Positions 38,680 to 50,279 of a stretch of DNA of 64,000 bases are shown here, piece after piece. Both the position numbers and the translations under genes were made by a program. The stretch is taken from the NCBI GenBank assembly GCA_036250195.1, contig JAVHZZ010000002.1:64074705-64138704 (forward strand). The letters are read 5' to 3'. This DNA is from Mixophyes australis (Eukaryota > Chordata > Amphibia > Anura > Limnodynastidae). The number at the start of each line of letters is the position of its first letter. Position 1 is the first letter of the stretch. A model generated the notes under the pieces. It was not told the origin of the DNA and did no database searches. It saw nothing but the letters and a program-made list of their open reading frames with translations.

Positions 38680-39171
38680 TGTCACAAGCCGCAGCGGTGC
38701 CCGAGCTGCCGCGACTCATTCCTCTGTCTCCAGCCACGTCCCTGCCGTCGCTATGATGATCGGGACGTCACTTCCTTCCTCATGCCGGCTGTCACTTGGG
38801 CAACGGCTGGGACGATCTCACATTCACCGCCGCGTCCCGGCATAAAGTGCTGCTGGCCTCGTGCGTAGTAATTAATAAATATCATTAGTATTCTTCTGTG
38901 GCTAATTGCCCCACCAGGGTTTCTGAGTTCTCATTGGTCCTTGACAGTACTTAAGGCAGGGAGGGCTTAGCCTCCCTGACAGTGATAGCGTTCTCTGCAT
39001 GTCCCACATTGCTGACCAGCTCTTACTCTTATACTCTGCTGAACTACTTTTTGATTACCCATTGTAACCCTTGGATTGACTTTGGACCCTGCTTGAATTG
39101 TCATAGCCCCTGACCTCTGCCTGTTCTCTGGAGTATTCTTTGCTTGCTACCAGCCCTGACCTTTGGCTTGA
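38680..39171 (+). mobile_element. Partial LTR (Gypsy-like style)
   Basis: It starts TGTCACAAGCCGC, is GC-rich, then has a cattgg word (38933-38938) and a ttaaggc TATA-like site (38951), with a pyrimidine-rich transcribed part after it. The architecture is the same as the 22560-24127 insertion on the other strand. It is cut off by the L2 fragment that follows, so no right terminus or target duplication can be shown. Confidence 0.4.
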
Positions 39172-39975
39172 GGGTGGGTATTTGAGTGGAGCAGAAGGTG
39201 GGTGTGGAGTGAAATATCTGGCGAGAGTGAAGGCTGATGCGGAGACGCTGGAAACAATGCAGAGATGGGAGAACACAGTGTCCAGGTAGTCTCCATCGTG
39301 ATGGATGGGAGATGATGCCCACTGGGAGAGATCACAGGAGGCAGAAAGCATGGGGAGTTTACATGCGGCAGTCCCAGTAGGGCTTTCAATGGTTTATTTT
39401 AAATTCCCTAGAATAAGAATAAGTAGCTCAGTGGAAGAGATGTGAGAATGCCAGGTGGCGAAGTTGCCAAGAAATTGGGAAACTTGGCCTGGGAAATGAT
39501 AGGTGGCATAACACCGAGGTGGTGTGTAGAGAGGAGCTGAATGCTATTAACTTCCAAGGGGGAGGGGGTGAGGGACAGTTCTTCGTATGACCTGGAAGGT
39601 ACATCCAGGGGACAGTAGGAAGCCTTGGTCACCAGGTCGAGGGGTGTGGGGGAATGAGAGGACACCATAGGATAGAGCAGCAAGGGAAGCAGTGTCAGAC
39701 AGAGGGAGCCAGGTTTCAGTAATGGCAAGGAGACTGAAGGAATGAGAAAAGAATAGATCATGGACAAATTCAAGTTTGTTGCAGACAGCTCTAGCTTTCC
39801 AGAGTGCACACAATGTGGGGAGGTGGGAAAGTGGAGAGTGACAATGGAAGGGTTAGTGGTACATGGTGGGTGGGACATTTTGTGGTGGAAGGAAGAATGC
39901 AAGCAGATTGTTGAGATTGTGTGGGACCTGTGGTTAGGAGAAATGTTGTCAGGATGAGGTTGGTGAGAAAACATA
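39150..39975 (-). pseudogene. L2 ORF2 endonuclease fragment
   Basis: On the minus strand, 39547-39813 reads MCALWKARAVCNKLEFVHDL and LLAITETWLPLSDTAS, which aligns with the endonuclease of the L2 at 15234-18428. The preceding frame holds DNISPNHR, a damaged equivalent of the GDISPNPG motif. Deletions and frameshifts break it, and neither the reverse transcriptase nor a tail is present. Confidence 0.8.
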
Positions 39976-40060
39976 TCATAGTGAAACCAATTTAATTTCT
40001 GTGTATTTTAAAATAAAAGCCAATTATTTCCTTTGAGTGTAATTTTTCCCAGTATAATAG

Positions 40061-40068
40061 TATATAAC
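40061..40068. repeat. Target-site duplication of the giant hAT, left copy
   Basis: tatataac, identical to 52008-52015 on the far side of the element. Eight bases is the hAT target length. Confidence 0.9.
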
Positions 40069-40385
40069 TAGGGATGTGCACCGGCGACTTTTGAGGTCTC
40101 GTGTTTTGTGTTTTGGATCCGGATTTTCGTTATTTTTGGGGTTCGGATTTGTCTCGCAAAACACTTGACGAAAGGTCTCGGTTCGGATTTAAGGTTTTGG
40201 ATTCGGATTTTTTTTAAAAAAAACATAAAAAGTTTAAAAATCAAGTTTTTGGGCTTATTTTCACTCCTAGGCTATTATTAACCTCAATAACATTCAATAA
40301 CAAGCATTTCCACTAATTTACAGTGTATTCTGAACACCTCACAATATAGTTATTAGTCCAAAACGTTGCAACAAGGTATCTTTCT

Positions 40386-43300
40386 GGACTGCGTAGAGGA
40401 GTGGGTCACCACAATATATATTAAAAACCCTGAACTTTTATGAATCGCACCAATAAATGTACCTGGACTGCGTAGAGGAGTGGGTCACCACAATATATAT
40501 TAAAAACCCTGAACTTTTATGATTCGCACCAATAAATGTACCTGGACTGCGTAGAGGAGTGGGTCACCACAATATATTAAAAACCCTGAACTTTTATGAA
40601 TCGCACCAATAAATGTACCTGGACTGCGTAGAGGAGTGGGTCACCACAATATATATTAAAAACCCTGAACTTTTATGAATCGCACCAATAAATGTACCTG
40701 GACTGCGTAGAGGAGTGGGTCACCACAATATATATTAAAAACCCTGAACTTTTATGATTCGCACCAATAAATGTACCTGGACTGCGTAGAGGAGTGGGTC
40801 ACCACAATATATTAAAAACCCTGAACTTTTATGAATCGCACCAATAAATGTACCTGGACTGCGTAGAGGAGTGGGTCACCACAATATATATTAAAAACCC
40901 TGAACTTTTATGAATCGCACCAATAAATGTACCTGTACTGCGTAGAGGAGTGGGTCACCACAATATCTTAAAAACCCTGAATTTTTATGAATCGCACCAA
41001 TAAATGTACCTGGACTGCGTAGAGGAGTGGGTCACCACAATATCTTAAAAACCCTGAACTTTTATGAATCGCACCAATAAATGTACCTGGACTGCGTAGA
41101 GGAGTGGGTCACCACAATATATATTAAAAACCCTGAACTTTTATGATTCGTACCAATAAATGTACCTGGACTGCGTAGAGGAGTGGGTCACCACAATATC
41201 TTAAAAACCCGGAACTTTTATGATTCGCACCAATAAATGTACCTGGACTGCGTAGAGGAGTGGGTCACCACAATATATATTAAAAACCCTGAACTTTTAT
41301 GATTCGCACCAATAAATGTACCTGGACTGCGTAGAGGAGTGGGTCACCACAATATCTTAAAAACCCTGAATTTTTATGAATCGCACCAATAAATGTACCT
41401 GGACTGCGTAGAGGAGTGGGTCACCACAATATCTTAAAAACCCTGAACTTTTATGAATCGCACCAATAAATGTACCTGGACTGCGTAGAGGAGTGGGTCA
41501 CCACAATATATATTAAAAACCCTGAACTTTTATGATTCGTACCAATAAATGTACCTGGACTGCGTAGAGGAGTGGGTCACCACAATATCTTAAAAACCCG
41601 GAACTTTTATGATTCGCACCAATAAATGTACCTGGACTGCGTAGAGGAGTGGGTCACCACAATATATATTAAAAACCCTGAACTTTTATGATTCGCACCA
41701 ATAAATGTACCTGGACTGCGTAGAGGAGTGGGTCACCACAATATCTTAAAAACCCGGAACATTTATGATTCGCACCAATAAATGTACCTGGACTGCGTAG
41801 AGGAGTGGGTCACCACAATATCTTAAAAACCCAGAACTTTTATGAATCGCACCAATAAATGTACCTGGACTGCGTAGAGGAGTGGGTCACCACAATATAT
41901 TAAAAACCCTGAACTTTTATGAATCGCACCAATAAATGTACCTGGACTGCGTAGAGGAGTGGGTCACCACAATATCTTAAAAACCCGGAACTTTTATGAT
42001 TCGCACCAATAAATGTACCTGGACTGCGTAGAGGAGTGGGTCACCACAATATCTTAAAAACCCAGAACTTTTATGAATCGCACCAATAAATGTACCTGGA
42101 CTGCGTAGAGGAGTGGGTCACCACAATATATTAAAAACCCTGAACTTTTATGAATCGCACCAATAAATGTACCTGGACTGCGTAGAGGAGTGGGTCACCA
42201 CAATATATATTAAAAACCCTGAACTTTTATGATTCGCACCAATAAATGTACCTGGACTGCGTAGAGGAGTGGGTCACCACAATATCTTAAAAACCCGGAA
42301 CTTTTATGATTCGCACCAATAAATGTACCTGGACTGCGTAGAGGAGTGGGTCACCACAATATCTTAAAAACCCGGAACTTTTATGATTCGCACCAATAAA
42401 TGTACCTGGACTGCGTAGAGGAGTGGGTCACCACAATATCTTAAAAACCCTGAACTTTTATGAATCGCACCAATAAATGTACCTGGACTGCGTAGAGGAG
42501 TGGGTCACCACAAGATATATTAAAAACCCTGAACTTTTATGATTCGCACCAATAAATGTACCTGGACTGCGTAGAGGAGTGGGTCACCACAATATCTTAA
42601 AAACCCGGAACTTTTATGATTCGCACCAATAAATGTACCTGGACTGCGTAGAGGAGTGGGTCACCACAATATCTTAAAAACCCAGAACTTTTATGAATCG
42701 CACCAATAAATGTACCTGGACTGCGTAGAGGAGTGGGTCACCACAATATATTAAAAACCCTGAACTTTTATGAATCGCACCAATAAATGTACCTGGACTG
42801 CGTAGAGGAGTGGGTCACCACAATATATATTAAAAACCCTGAACTTTTATGATTCGCACCAATAAATGTACCTGGACTGCGTAGAGGAGTGGGTCACCAC
42901 AATATCTTAAAAACCCGGAACTTTTATGATTCGCACCAATAAATGTACCTGGACTGCGTAGAGGAGTGGGTCACCACAATATCTTAAAAACCCGGAACTT
43001 TTATGATTCGCACCAATAAATGTACCTGGACTGCGTAGAGGAGTGGGTCACCACAATATCTTAAAAACCCTGAACTTTTATGAATCGCACCAATAAATGT
43101 ACCTGGACTGCGTAGAGGAGTGGGTCACCACAATATATATTAAAAACCCTGAACTTTTATGATTCGCACCAATAAATGTACCTGGACTGCGTAGAGGAGT
43201 GGGTCACCACAATATCTTAAAAACCCGGAACTTTTATGATTCGCACCAATAAATGTACCTGGACTGCGTAGAGGAGTGGGTCACCACAATATCTTAAAAA

Positions 43301-44400
43301 CCCGGAACTTTTATGATTCGCACCAATAAATGTACCTGGACTGCGTAGAGGAGTGGGTCACCACAATATCTTAAAAACCCTGAACTTTTATGAATCGCAC
43401 CAATAAATGTACCTGGACTGCGTAGAGGAGTGGGTCACCACAAGATATATTAAAAACCCTGAACTTTTATGATTCGCACCAATAAATGTACCTGGACTGC
43501 GTAGAGGAGTGGGTCACCACAATATCTTAAAAACCCGGAACTTTTATGATTCGCACCAATAAATGTACCTGGACTGCGTAGAGGAGTGGGTCACCACAAT
43601 ATCTTAAAAACCCAGAACTTTTATGAATCGCACCAATAAATGTACCTGGACTGCGTAGAGGAGTGGGTCACCACAATATATTAAAAACCCTGAACTTTTA
43701 TGAATCGCACCAATAAATGTACCTGGACTGCGTAGAGGAGTGGGTCACCACAATATATATTAAAAACCCTGAACTTTTATGATTCGCACCAATAAATGTA
43801 CCTGGACTGCGTAGAGGAGTGGGTCACCACAATATCTTAAAAACCCGGAACTTTTATGATTCGCACCAATAAATGTACCTGGACTGCGTAGAGGAGTGGG
43901 TCACCACAATATCTTAAAAACCCGGAACTTTTATGATTCGCACCAATAAATGTACCTGGACTGCGTAGAGGAGTGGGTCACCACAATATCTTAAAAACCC
44001 TGAACTTTTATGAATCGCACCAATAAATGTACCTGGACTGCGTAGAGGAGTGGGTCACCACAAGATATATTAAAAACCCTGAACTTTTATGATTCGCACC
44101 AATAAATGTACCTGGACTGCGTAGAGGAGTGGGTCACCACAATATCTTAAAAACCCTGAACTTTTATGAATCGCACCAATAAATGTACCTGGACTGCGTA
44201 GAGGAGTGGGTCACCACAATATATTAAAAACCCTGAACTTTTATGAATCGCACCAATAAATGTACCTGGACTGCGTAGAGGAGTGGGTCACCACAATATA
44301 TATTAAAAACCCTGAACTTTTATGATTCGCACCAATAAATGTACCTGGACTGCCTAGAGGAGTGGGCACTGGGCACCACAATAAAATATATAAAAAACCT
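40386..44400. repeat. Satellite inside the hAT: about 51 units of 77-79 bp
   Basis: Each unit reads ggactgcgtagaggagtggg, then tcaccacaatat, a short AT variant, aaaaaccctgaacttttatg and a cgcaccaataaatgtacct end. Unit starts at 40386, 40465, 40544 and 40621 give the 77-79 period. Variants (atatatatt, atatatt or atatctt; ctgaac, cggaac or cagaac) recur in a set order. The rare caagatatat variant at 42511, 43441 and 44061 is spaced 930 and 620 bases, which are multiples of 310, so a four-unit higher-order repeat has been amplified. No open frame is kept. Confidence 0.95.
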
Positions 44401-44579
44401 TCAACAGGTCTGCATTACACTACACATACGGCTGCTCCTCCATCCTCTCCATCATATACATGTTGGAGTTTTAGCGTGTGACAACCTCTTGTTTTTGATA
44501 ATGTCAGTGCATTTTGAATATTTTTCAATTTGCCCCACACCACTGAATGTACTTTATCTATGATACGCATCTATCTATC
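44401..44579. repeat. Transposase-gene fragment stranded at the satellite edge
   Basis: 44430-44510 (gctgctcctccatcctct, then gttggagttttagcgtgtga and caacctcttgttt) matches 48276-48350 of the element's own transposase gene, where the minus strand encodes EVVTRWNSTLYMLQRMEE. The copy here has substitutions and no open frame. Confidence 0.8.
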
Positions 44580-46740
44580 TTGACTGCGTAGTGTGGTGGC
44601 CCCGGTACACAATTTGGTACCGAGGCCACAATATAATTAAAAAACCCTCCACGTGTCAGAATTCCACCAAAAAAGGGTATGGACTGCGTAGTGTGGGGGC
44701 CCCGGTACACAATTTGGTACCGAGGCCACAATATAATTAAAAAATTGGGCATCAACAGTCAACGTTGTTTAATATCTGATACACCTCTATCTGGACTGCA
44801 TAGTGGAGTGGCCCCGGTACCCAATTTGGTACCGGGGCCACAATACCTCCTCCAAACATGGTACAGACAATTCGTCATTGAGATCCCATCAAGTATGTTA
44901 AAGACAGACAGGGTCGAAGTGTTATTGGTTGACTTTGTAAACCCAAAAACTGTCCCTGTTGCACATAGTCGTGCAATGAAGACTGACTTTTTCATTTAAA
45001 GGCACGATCTTTCAAGTGTAGTGTTTGTAAGTCTAAGTCATATTATACTTTTGGTAAAATTGGTTTTTTTTGTTCCTCTTTATGGTAATTAATTAGTAAT
45101 AGAATTAAAGTAGGAAATAGAATTAAATAGAATTAAAGTAGGAAATAGAGTGGTATAGAGTTGTAGTGTGGTGGTATAGATAGAGTGGTCCACACAATAT
45201 AATAATAAAACCCTCAACTGGTCTGAATTCCACCAAACAAGTATCTTGACTGCGTAGTGTGGTGGCCCCGGTACACAATTTGGTACCGAGGCCACAATAT
45301 AATTTAAAAACCCTCCACGTGTCGGAATTCCACCAAACAAGTATCTGGACTGCATAGTGGGGTGGCCCCGGTACCCAATTTGATACCGGGGCCACAATAC
45401 CTCCTCCAAACATGCTCCAGACAATTCGTCATTGACAGACCCCAGACAGACAGGGTCGTAGTGTTATTGTTTGACTTTGTAAACCCAAAAAAATGTCCCT
45501 GTTGCACATAGTCGTGCAATGAAGACTGACTTTTTCATTTAAAGGCACGATCTTTCAAGTGTAGTGTTTGTAAGTCTAAGTCATATTATACTTTTGGTAA
45601 AATTGGTTTTTTTTGTTCCTCTTTATGGTAATTAATTAGTAATAGAATTAAAGTAGGAAATAGAATTAAATAGAATTAAAGTAGGAAATAGAGTGGTATA
45701 GAGTTGTAGTGTGGTGGTATAGATAGAGTGGTCCACACAATATAATAATAAAACCCTCAACTGGTCTGAATTGCACCAAACAAGTATCTTGACTGCGTAG
45801 TGTGGTGGCCCCGGTACACAATTTGGTACCGAGGCCACAATATAATTTAAAAACCCTCCACGTGTCGGAATTCCACCAAACAAGTATCTGGACTGCATAG
45901 TGGGGTGGCCCCGGTACCCAATTTGATACCGGGGCCACAATACCTCCTCCAAACATGCTCCAGACAATTCGTCATTGACAGACCCCAGACAGACAGGGTC
46001 GTAGTGTTATTGTTTGACTTTGTAAACCCAAAAAAATGTCCCTGTTGCACATAGTCGTGCAATGAAGACTGACTTTTTCATTTAAAGGCACGATCTTTCA
46101 AGTGTAGTGTTTGTAAGTCTAAGTCATATTATACTTTTGGTAAAATTGGTTTTTTTTGTTCCTCTTTATGGTAATTAATTAGTAATAGAATTAAAGTAGG
46201 AAATAGAATTAAATAGAATTAAAGTAGGAAATAGAGTGGTATAGAGTTGTAGTGTGGTGGTATAGATAGAGTGGTCCACACAATATAATAATAAAACCCT
46301 CAACTGGTCTGAATTCCACCAAACAAGTATCTGGACTGCGTAGTGTGGTGGCCCCGGTACACAATTTGGTACCGAGGCCACAATATAATTTAAAAACCCT
46401 CCACGTGTCGGAATTCCACCAAACAAGTATCTGGACTGCGTAGTGTGGTGGCCCCGGTACACAATTTGGTACCGAGGCCACAATATAATTTAAAAACCCT
46501 CCACGTGTCGGAATTCCACCAAACAAGTATCTGGACTGCATAGTGGGGTGGCCCCGGTACCCAATTTGATACCGGGGCCACAATACCTCCTCCAAACATG
46601 CTCCAGACAATTCGTCATTGACAGACCCCAGACAGACAGGGTCATAGTGTTATTGTTTGACTTTGTAAACCCAAAAAAATGTCCCTGTTGCACATAGTCG
46701 TGCAATGAAGACTGACTTTTTCATTTAAAGGCACGATCTT
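44580..46740. repeat. 543-bp macro-repeat with internal 100-bp units
   Basis: aaaggcacgatcttt recurs at 44998, 45541, 46084 and 46727 (periods 543, 543 and 643; the last carries one extra 100-bp subunit). The subunit is homologous to the 78-bp satellite unit but has an added cccggtacacaatttggtac-type inversion. A variant, ttgataccggggccacaata, with cctcctcc after it, corresponds to transposase codons for EVLCPRYQI (48955-48980). Confidence 0.9.
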
Positions 46741-47235
46741 TAAAGTGTCAGAAAGAGAGAGAAGACACAGGAGAGGAGAGTTGTAGCTGGGGACCTGGGG
46801 TGGAAGCTCCCAGGCTCCCCCAGCATTGCCTGGAAGTCTGAGCGTGGTGACTGAGCCAGGGCAAGGAATGTGTGCCCTGGATGAGGGGGAGAACTCCATG
46901 CCACTATAGTGAACCCAAGAGAGAGGGGGACACTGCACATGGAAGAGGCCCTGGAGTGAGGGCTGCTACAAGAGGCATGGTAGCTGTAGTGTCAGATCCT
47001 GAGGCTGAGAGTATACAGAGTGACGTGTCAGAGCACAGGAGACATTATCCCCGCAGAGGAGGGATGAGCTGCAGTTGAGAGGTCTGCTGTTGAAATAGGA
47101 CATGCACACTTTAACACACAAATCATTTCAGCGACAGGGCCTACCAAACAACTTTGACTGAAATGATTGGTTTGTTTGGGCCCCCACACCAAAAAAGCTA
47201 TTCATCTCTCCCTGTACAGACAGACTAAACAGGCT
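46741..47235. other. Unique block downstream of the transposase gene
   Basis: GC-richer, non-repetitive sequence between the macro-repeat and the transposase stop. It may be the transposase 3' untranslated region or captured host DNA. No recognised frame or motif was found. Confidence 0.4.
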
Positions 47236-50232
47236 CTACTGAGGCAAGATGTCGTCCTCATCCTCAACCTCTGATTCCTCTCCCCCTACAGTGTGTACTT
47301 CCTCCTCATCACACATTATCAATTCGTCCCCGCTGGACTCCACAACCACAGGTCCCTCTGTAGTATCTGGAGGGCAGTGCTGTACTTCATTGAGGAATTG
47401 ATTATTCATTTTTATAAACATCATTTTTTCAACGTTGTGAGGAAGCAACCTCCTTCGCCGCTCACTGACCAGGTTCCCCGCTGCACTAAAAACTCTTTCC
47501 GAGTACACACTGGAGGGGGGACAACTCAGGTAAAATAGAGCCAGTTTGTACAGGGGCTTCCAAACTGCCTTTTTTTCCTGCCAGTAACAATATGGACTGT
47601 CTGACATGTCTACTTGGATGGTGTCAGCAAAGTAATCATCCACAATTTTTTCTATTGTCACAGCATCCAATGCAGCGAGAGTAGACATGTCTGCAATGGT
47701 TGGCAGGTCCTTCAGTCCGGACCAGATGTTATCAGCATCCCCGCCAGTGCCTCTTTTGGGAAAACTGAGCTTTTTCCTCGCAGCCATAGATGTGGAAGAA
47801 AATGAGGGTGGAGCTGTTGGCATGTCACGGTCCTCTTCAGAGGACAATCTCCTGACCAGCAGGTCTTTGCACCGCTGTAGACTTGTGTCTGCCGGAAACA
47901 GAGACACAACATACGCTTTAAACCGAGGATCGAGCACGGTGGCCAGAATGTATTCCTCTGACTTTAAAAGAGTGACCACCCTCGGATCCTGGCAAAGCGT
48001 ACGAAGGGCTACATCCACAAGAGCTACATGCTTGGTGTAATCGCAATGGCTTACCAGCTCCTCCCTCACTTTCTCCAGCTGCTTCTGCAACAGCCTGATC
48101 AGGGGAATGACCTGACTCAAGCTGGCAGTGTCGGAACTGACTTCTCGTGTGGCAAGTTCAAATGGCTGCAGAACCTTGCACAACACGGAAATCAGTCTCC
48201 ACTGCGCTTGACTGAGGCGCATCCCCACTCCTTTGCCTATGTCGTAGGTGGCTGTGTAGGCCTGAATGGCCTTTTGCTGCTCCTCCATCCTCTGCAGCAT
48301 ATAGAGGGTGGAGTTCCAGCGCGTCACAACCTCTTGTTTGAGGTGATGGCAGGGCAGGTTCAAGCTTTTTTGATGTGCCTCTAGTCTGCGGTAGGCACTG
48401 GCTGAATGCCGAAAGTGTCCAGCAATTTTGCGGGCCACCGCAAGCATCTCCTGCACACCCCTGTCACTCTTGAGGTAATGCTGCACCACCAAATTAATGG
48501 TGTGGGCAAAACATGGGACGTGCTGGAAATTGCCCATATTTAATGCCCGCACAATGTTACTGGCATTGTCTGACACCACAAATCCCCATGAGAGTCTAAG
48601 TGGGGTAAGCCACTGGGAGATAATTTCCCTCATTTTCTCTAATATGTTGTCAGCGTTGTGCCTCTTATTAAAGCCTGTAATGCACAATGTTGCCTGCCTT
48701 TGCATGAGCAGCCATTTTGTAGATGCTGCTACTGATGCAGCTGTTGCTGTTGCTGCGGAAGGGGATGCATCAACCCAGTGGGCTGTCACAGTCATATAGT
48801 CCTTTGTTTGCCCAGAACCACTTGTCCACATGTCCGTGGTTAAGTGGACAGTGGGTACAACCGCATTTTTAAGAGCACTGAGGACACTTGATCGTACTTC
48901 TCTGTACATTTTTGGTATCGCCTGCCTAGTGAAGTGGAATCTCGAGGGGATTTGGTACCGGGGACACAATACCTCCATCAACCCTCTAAATCCCACTCCA
49001 CTGATGGCGGACACCGGGCGCACGTCTAACACCAACATTGCAGTTACAGCCGCAGTTATACGCTTTGCAATAGGGTGACTACTATCGTATTTGGTGGTCA
49101 TGGCAAACGACTGTTGGACGGTCAATTGTTTGGTGAAAGACTTAGCGGTCTTACGACTTCCCCTCTGGGAAGATGACCGACTAACAGCAGCAACAGCAGC
49201 AGTGGCAGTAGTAGGCGTACCGCTGCAGGATTCCTCGGATGAATCCCGTATTGAGGAGGACTCAGTCTGGCTGCTGACTTGGGCTGCAGGACTGAATCTG
49301 ATGGAGATTGTGGAGGAAGTTGACGAGGAGGGTGTTGCTGGTGTGTATCCAACTGGACCACGGGATTTAGGTGTCCCTGTACCGATGAGGGTCCTAGCCC
49401 CAGTTCCTGAACTAACCACTGAACTATGAAGGTTATTCAGGTGACGTATAAGGGAGGATGTTCCTAGGTGGGCAAGATCCTTACCCCTGCTTATTTGAGC
49501 TTTACATAAGCTACATATTGCCATACATTGGTTGTCTGGATTTGGATAAAAATAACTCCAGACCGAAGAGGTGCATTTTTTGGTCTTCTGACCAGGCATG
49601 ACGATGGGCTTTTTCATCCCATGGACATCAGCTGTTTCCCCCCCTGGTGCCTCATTTACAATAACCACATCACCATCCTCATCATCAAGTTCCTCCACAG
49701 CGCCAGCTACATCATCAATAGCCTCCTCCCGAGCCACCTCTTCCCGTACAGTGATGGGAAGGTCAGGCTTGACAACCACCAACACGCTTGGACTCGCCTT
49801 GGGGATTTGTGATAATTTCTCTTTAGAAGGCAGAGTTGTTTGCTGTTTTGTTGCTGACAGCATAACTCTCTTCAATTTTTTGTAGGGGGGGGGAGGAGGA
49901 GGAGGGCTAAGATCCGTGGGTGAAGCTGAACCACTAGTCATGAACACGGGCCAGGGCCTAAGCCGTTCCTTGCCACTCCGTGTCGTAAATGGCATATTGG
50001 CAACTTTACGTTTCTCCTCAGATGATTTTAAGTTTCTCTTTTTGCTACTTTTTCTTAACTTGGGCTTTTTGGATTTTACATGCCCGGTACTACGAGATTG
50101 GGCATCGGGCTTGGAAGACGACGTTGATGGCATTTCATCGTCTATGTCATGACTAGTGGCAGCAGCTTCAGCATTAGGAGGAAGTGGGTCTTGATCTTTC
50201 CCTACTTTATCCTCCAAATTTTTGGTCTCCAT
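47236..50232 (-). CDS. hAT transposase with BED zinc finger, intact (998 aa)
   Basis: Catalyses cut-and-paste movement of the surrounding 11.94-kb element in the nucleus. I place the start at ATG 50230-50232 (METKNLEDKV); the open frame extends 77 codons further, but that part is translated promoter-side repeat. Residues 1-215 are low complexity, with basic (50-75) and acidic (165-195) patches. A BED finger follows, with C240, C243, H264 and H269. The catalytic core includes PRYQIPSR (424-431), D467 in TTDMWTS, D555 in VSDNAS, the CFAH motif (574-577) and TRWN (637-640). Between lies the all-helical insertion. The C-terminal dimerisation region holds E912 in YSERVFSAAG and RRRRLLPHN, then an acidic tail. 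D467, D555 and E912 are the likely DDE triad. The overall plan resembles ZBED-type host genes, but terminal repeats and the target duplication show that it is a transposon. It has no internal stop. Confidence 0.93.
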   Translation of the reverse strand: METKNLEDKVGKDQDPLPPNAEAAATSHDIDDEMPSTSSSKPDAQSRSTGHVKSKKPKLRKSSKKRNLKSSEEKRKVANMPFTTRSGKERLRPWPVFMTSGSASPTDLSPPPPPPPYKKLKRVMLSATKQQTTLPSKEKLSQIPKASPSVLVVVKPDLPITVREEVAREEAIDDVAGAVEELDDEDGDVVIVNEAPGGETADVHGMKKPIVMPGQKTKKCTSSVWSYFYPNPDNQCMAICSLCKAQISRGKDLAHLGTSSLIRHLNNLHSSVVSSGTGARTLIGTGTPKSRGPVGYTPATPSSSTSSTISIRFSPAAQVSSQTESSSIRDSSEESCSGTPTTATAAVAAVSRSSSQRGSRKTAKSFTKQLTVQQSFAMTTKYDSSHPIAKRITAAVTAMLVLDVRPVSAISGVGFRGLMEVLCPRYQIPSRFHFTRQAIPKMYREVRSSVLSALKNAVVPTVHLTTDMWTSGSGQTKDYMTVTAHWVDASPSAATATAASVAASTKWLLMQRQATLCITGFNKRHNADNILEKMREIISQWLTPLRLSWGFVVSDNASNIVRALNMGNFQHVPCFAHTINLVVQHYLKSDRGVQEMLAVARKIAGHFRHSASAYRRLEAHQKSLNLPCHHLKQEVVTRWNSTLYMLQRMEEQQKAIQAYTATYDIGKGVGMRLSQAQWRLISVLCKVLQPFELATREVSSDTASLSQVIPLIRLLQKQLEKVREELVSHCDYTKHVALVDVALRTLCQDPRVVTLLKSEEYILATVLDPRFKAYVVSLFPADTSLQRCKDLLVRRLSSEEDRDMPTAPPSFSSTSMAARKKLSFPKRGTGGDADNIWSGLKDLPTIADMSTLAALDAVTIEKIVDDYFADTIQVDMSDSPYCYWQEKKAVWKPLYKLALFYLSCPPSSVYSERVFSAAGNLVSERRRRLLPHNVEKMMFIKMNNQFLNEVQHCPPDTTEGPVVVESSGDELIMCDEEEVHTVGGEESEVEDEDDILPQ

Positions 50233-50279
50233 TATATGTAGCACAAGATACTGCAGAATGTGTGAACTTGGTAATATTG

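Noticed and set aside
40386..44400. CRISPR-like array
   Set aside because: Units are contiguous without unique spacers, the genome is vertebrate, and the array lies inside a hAT transposon.
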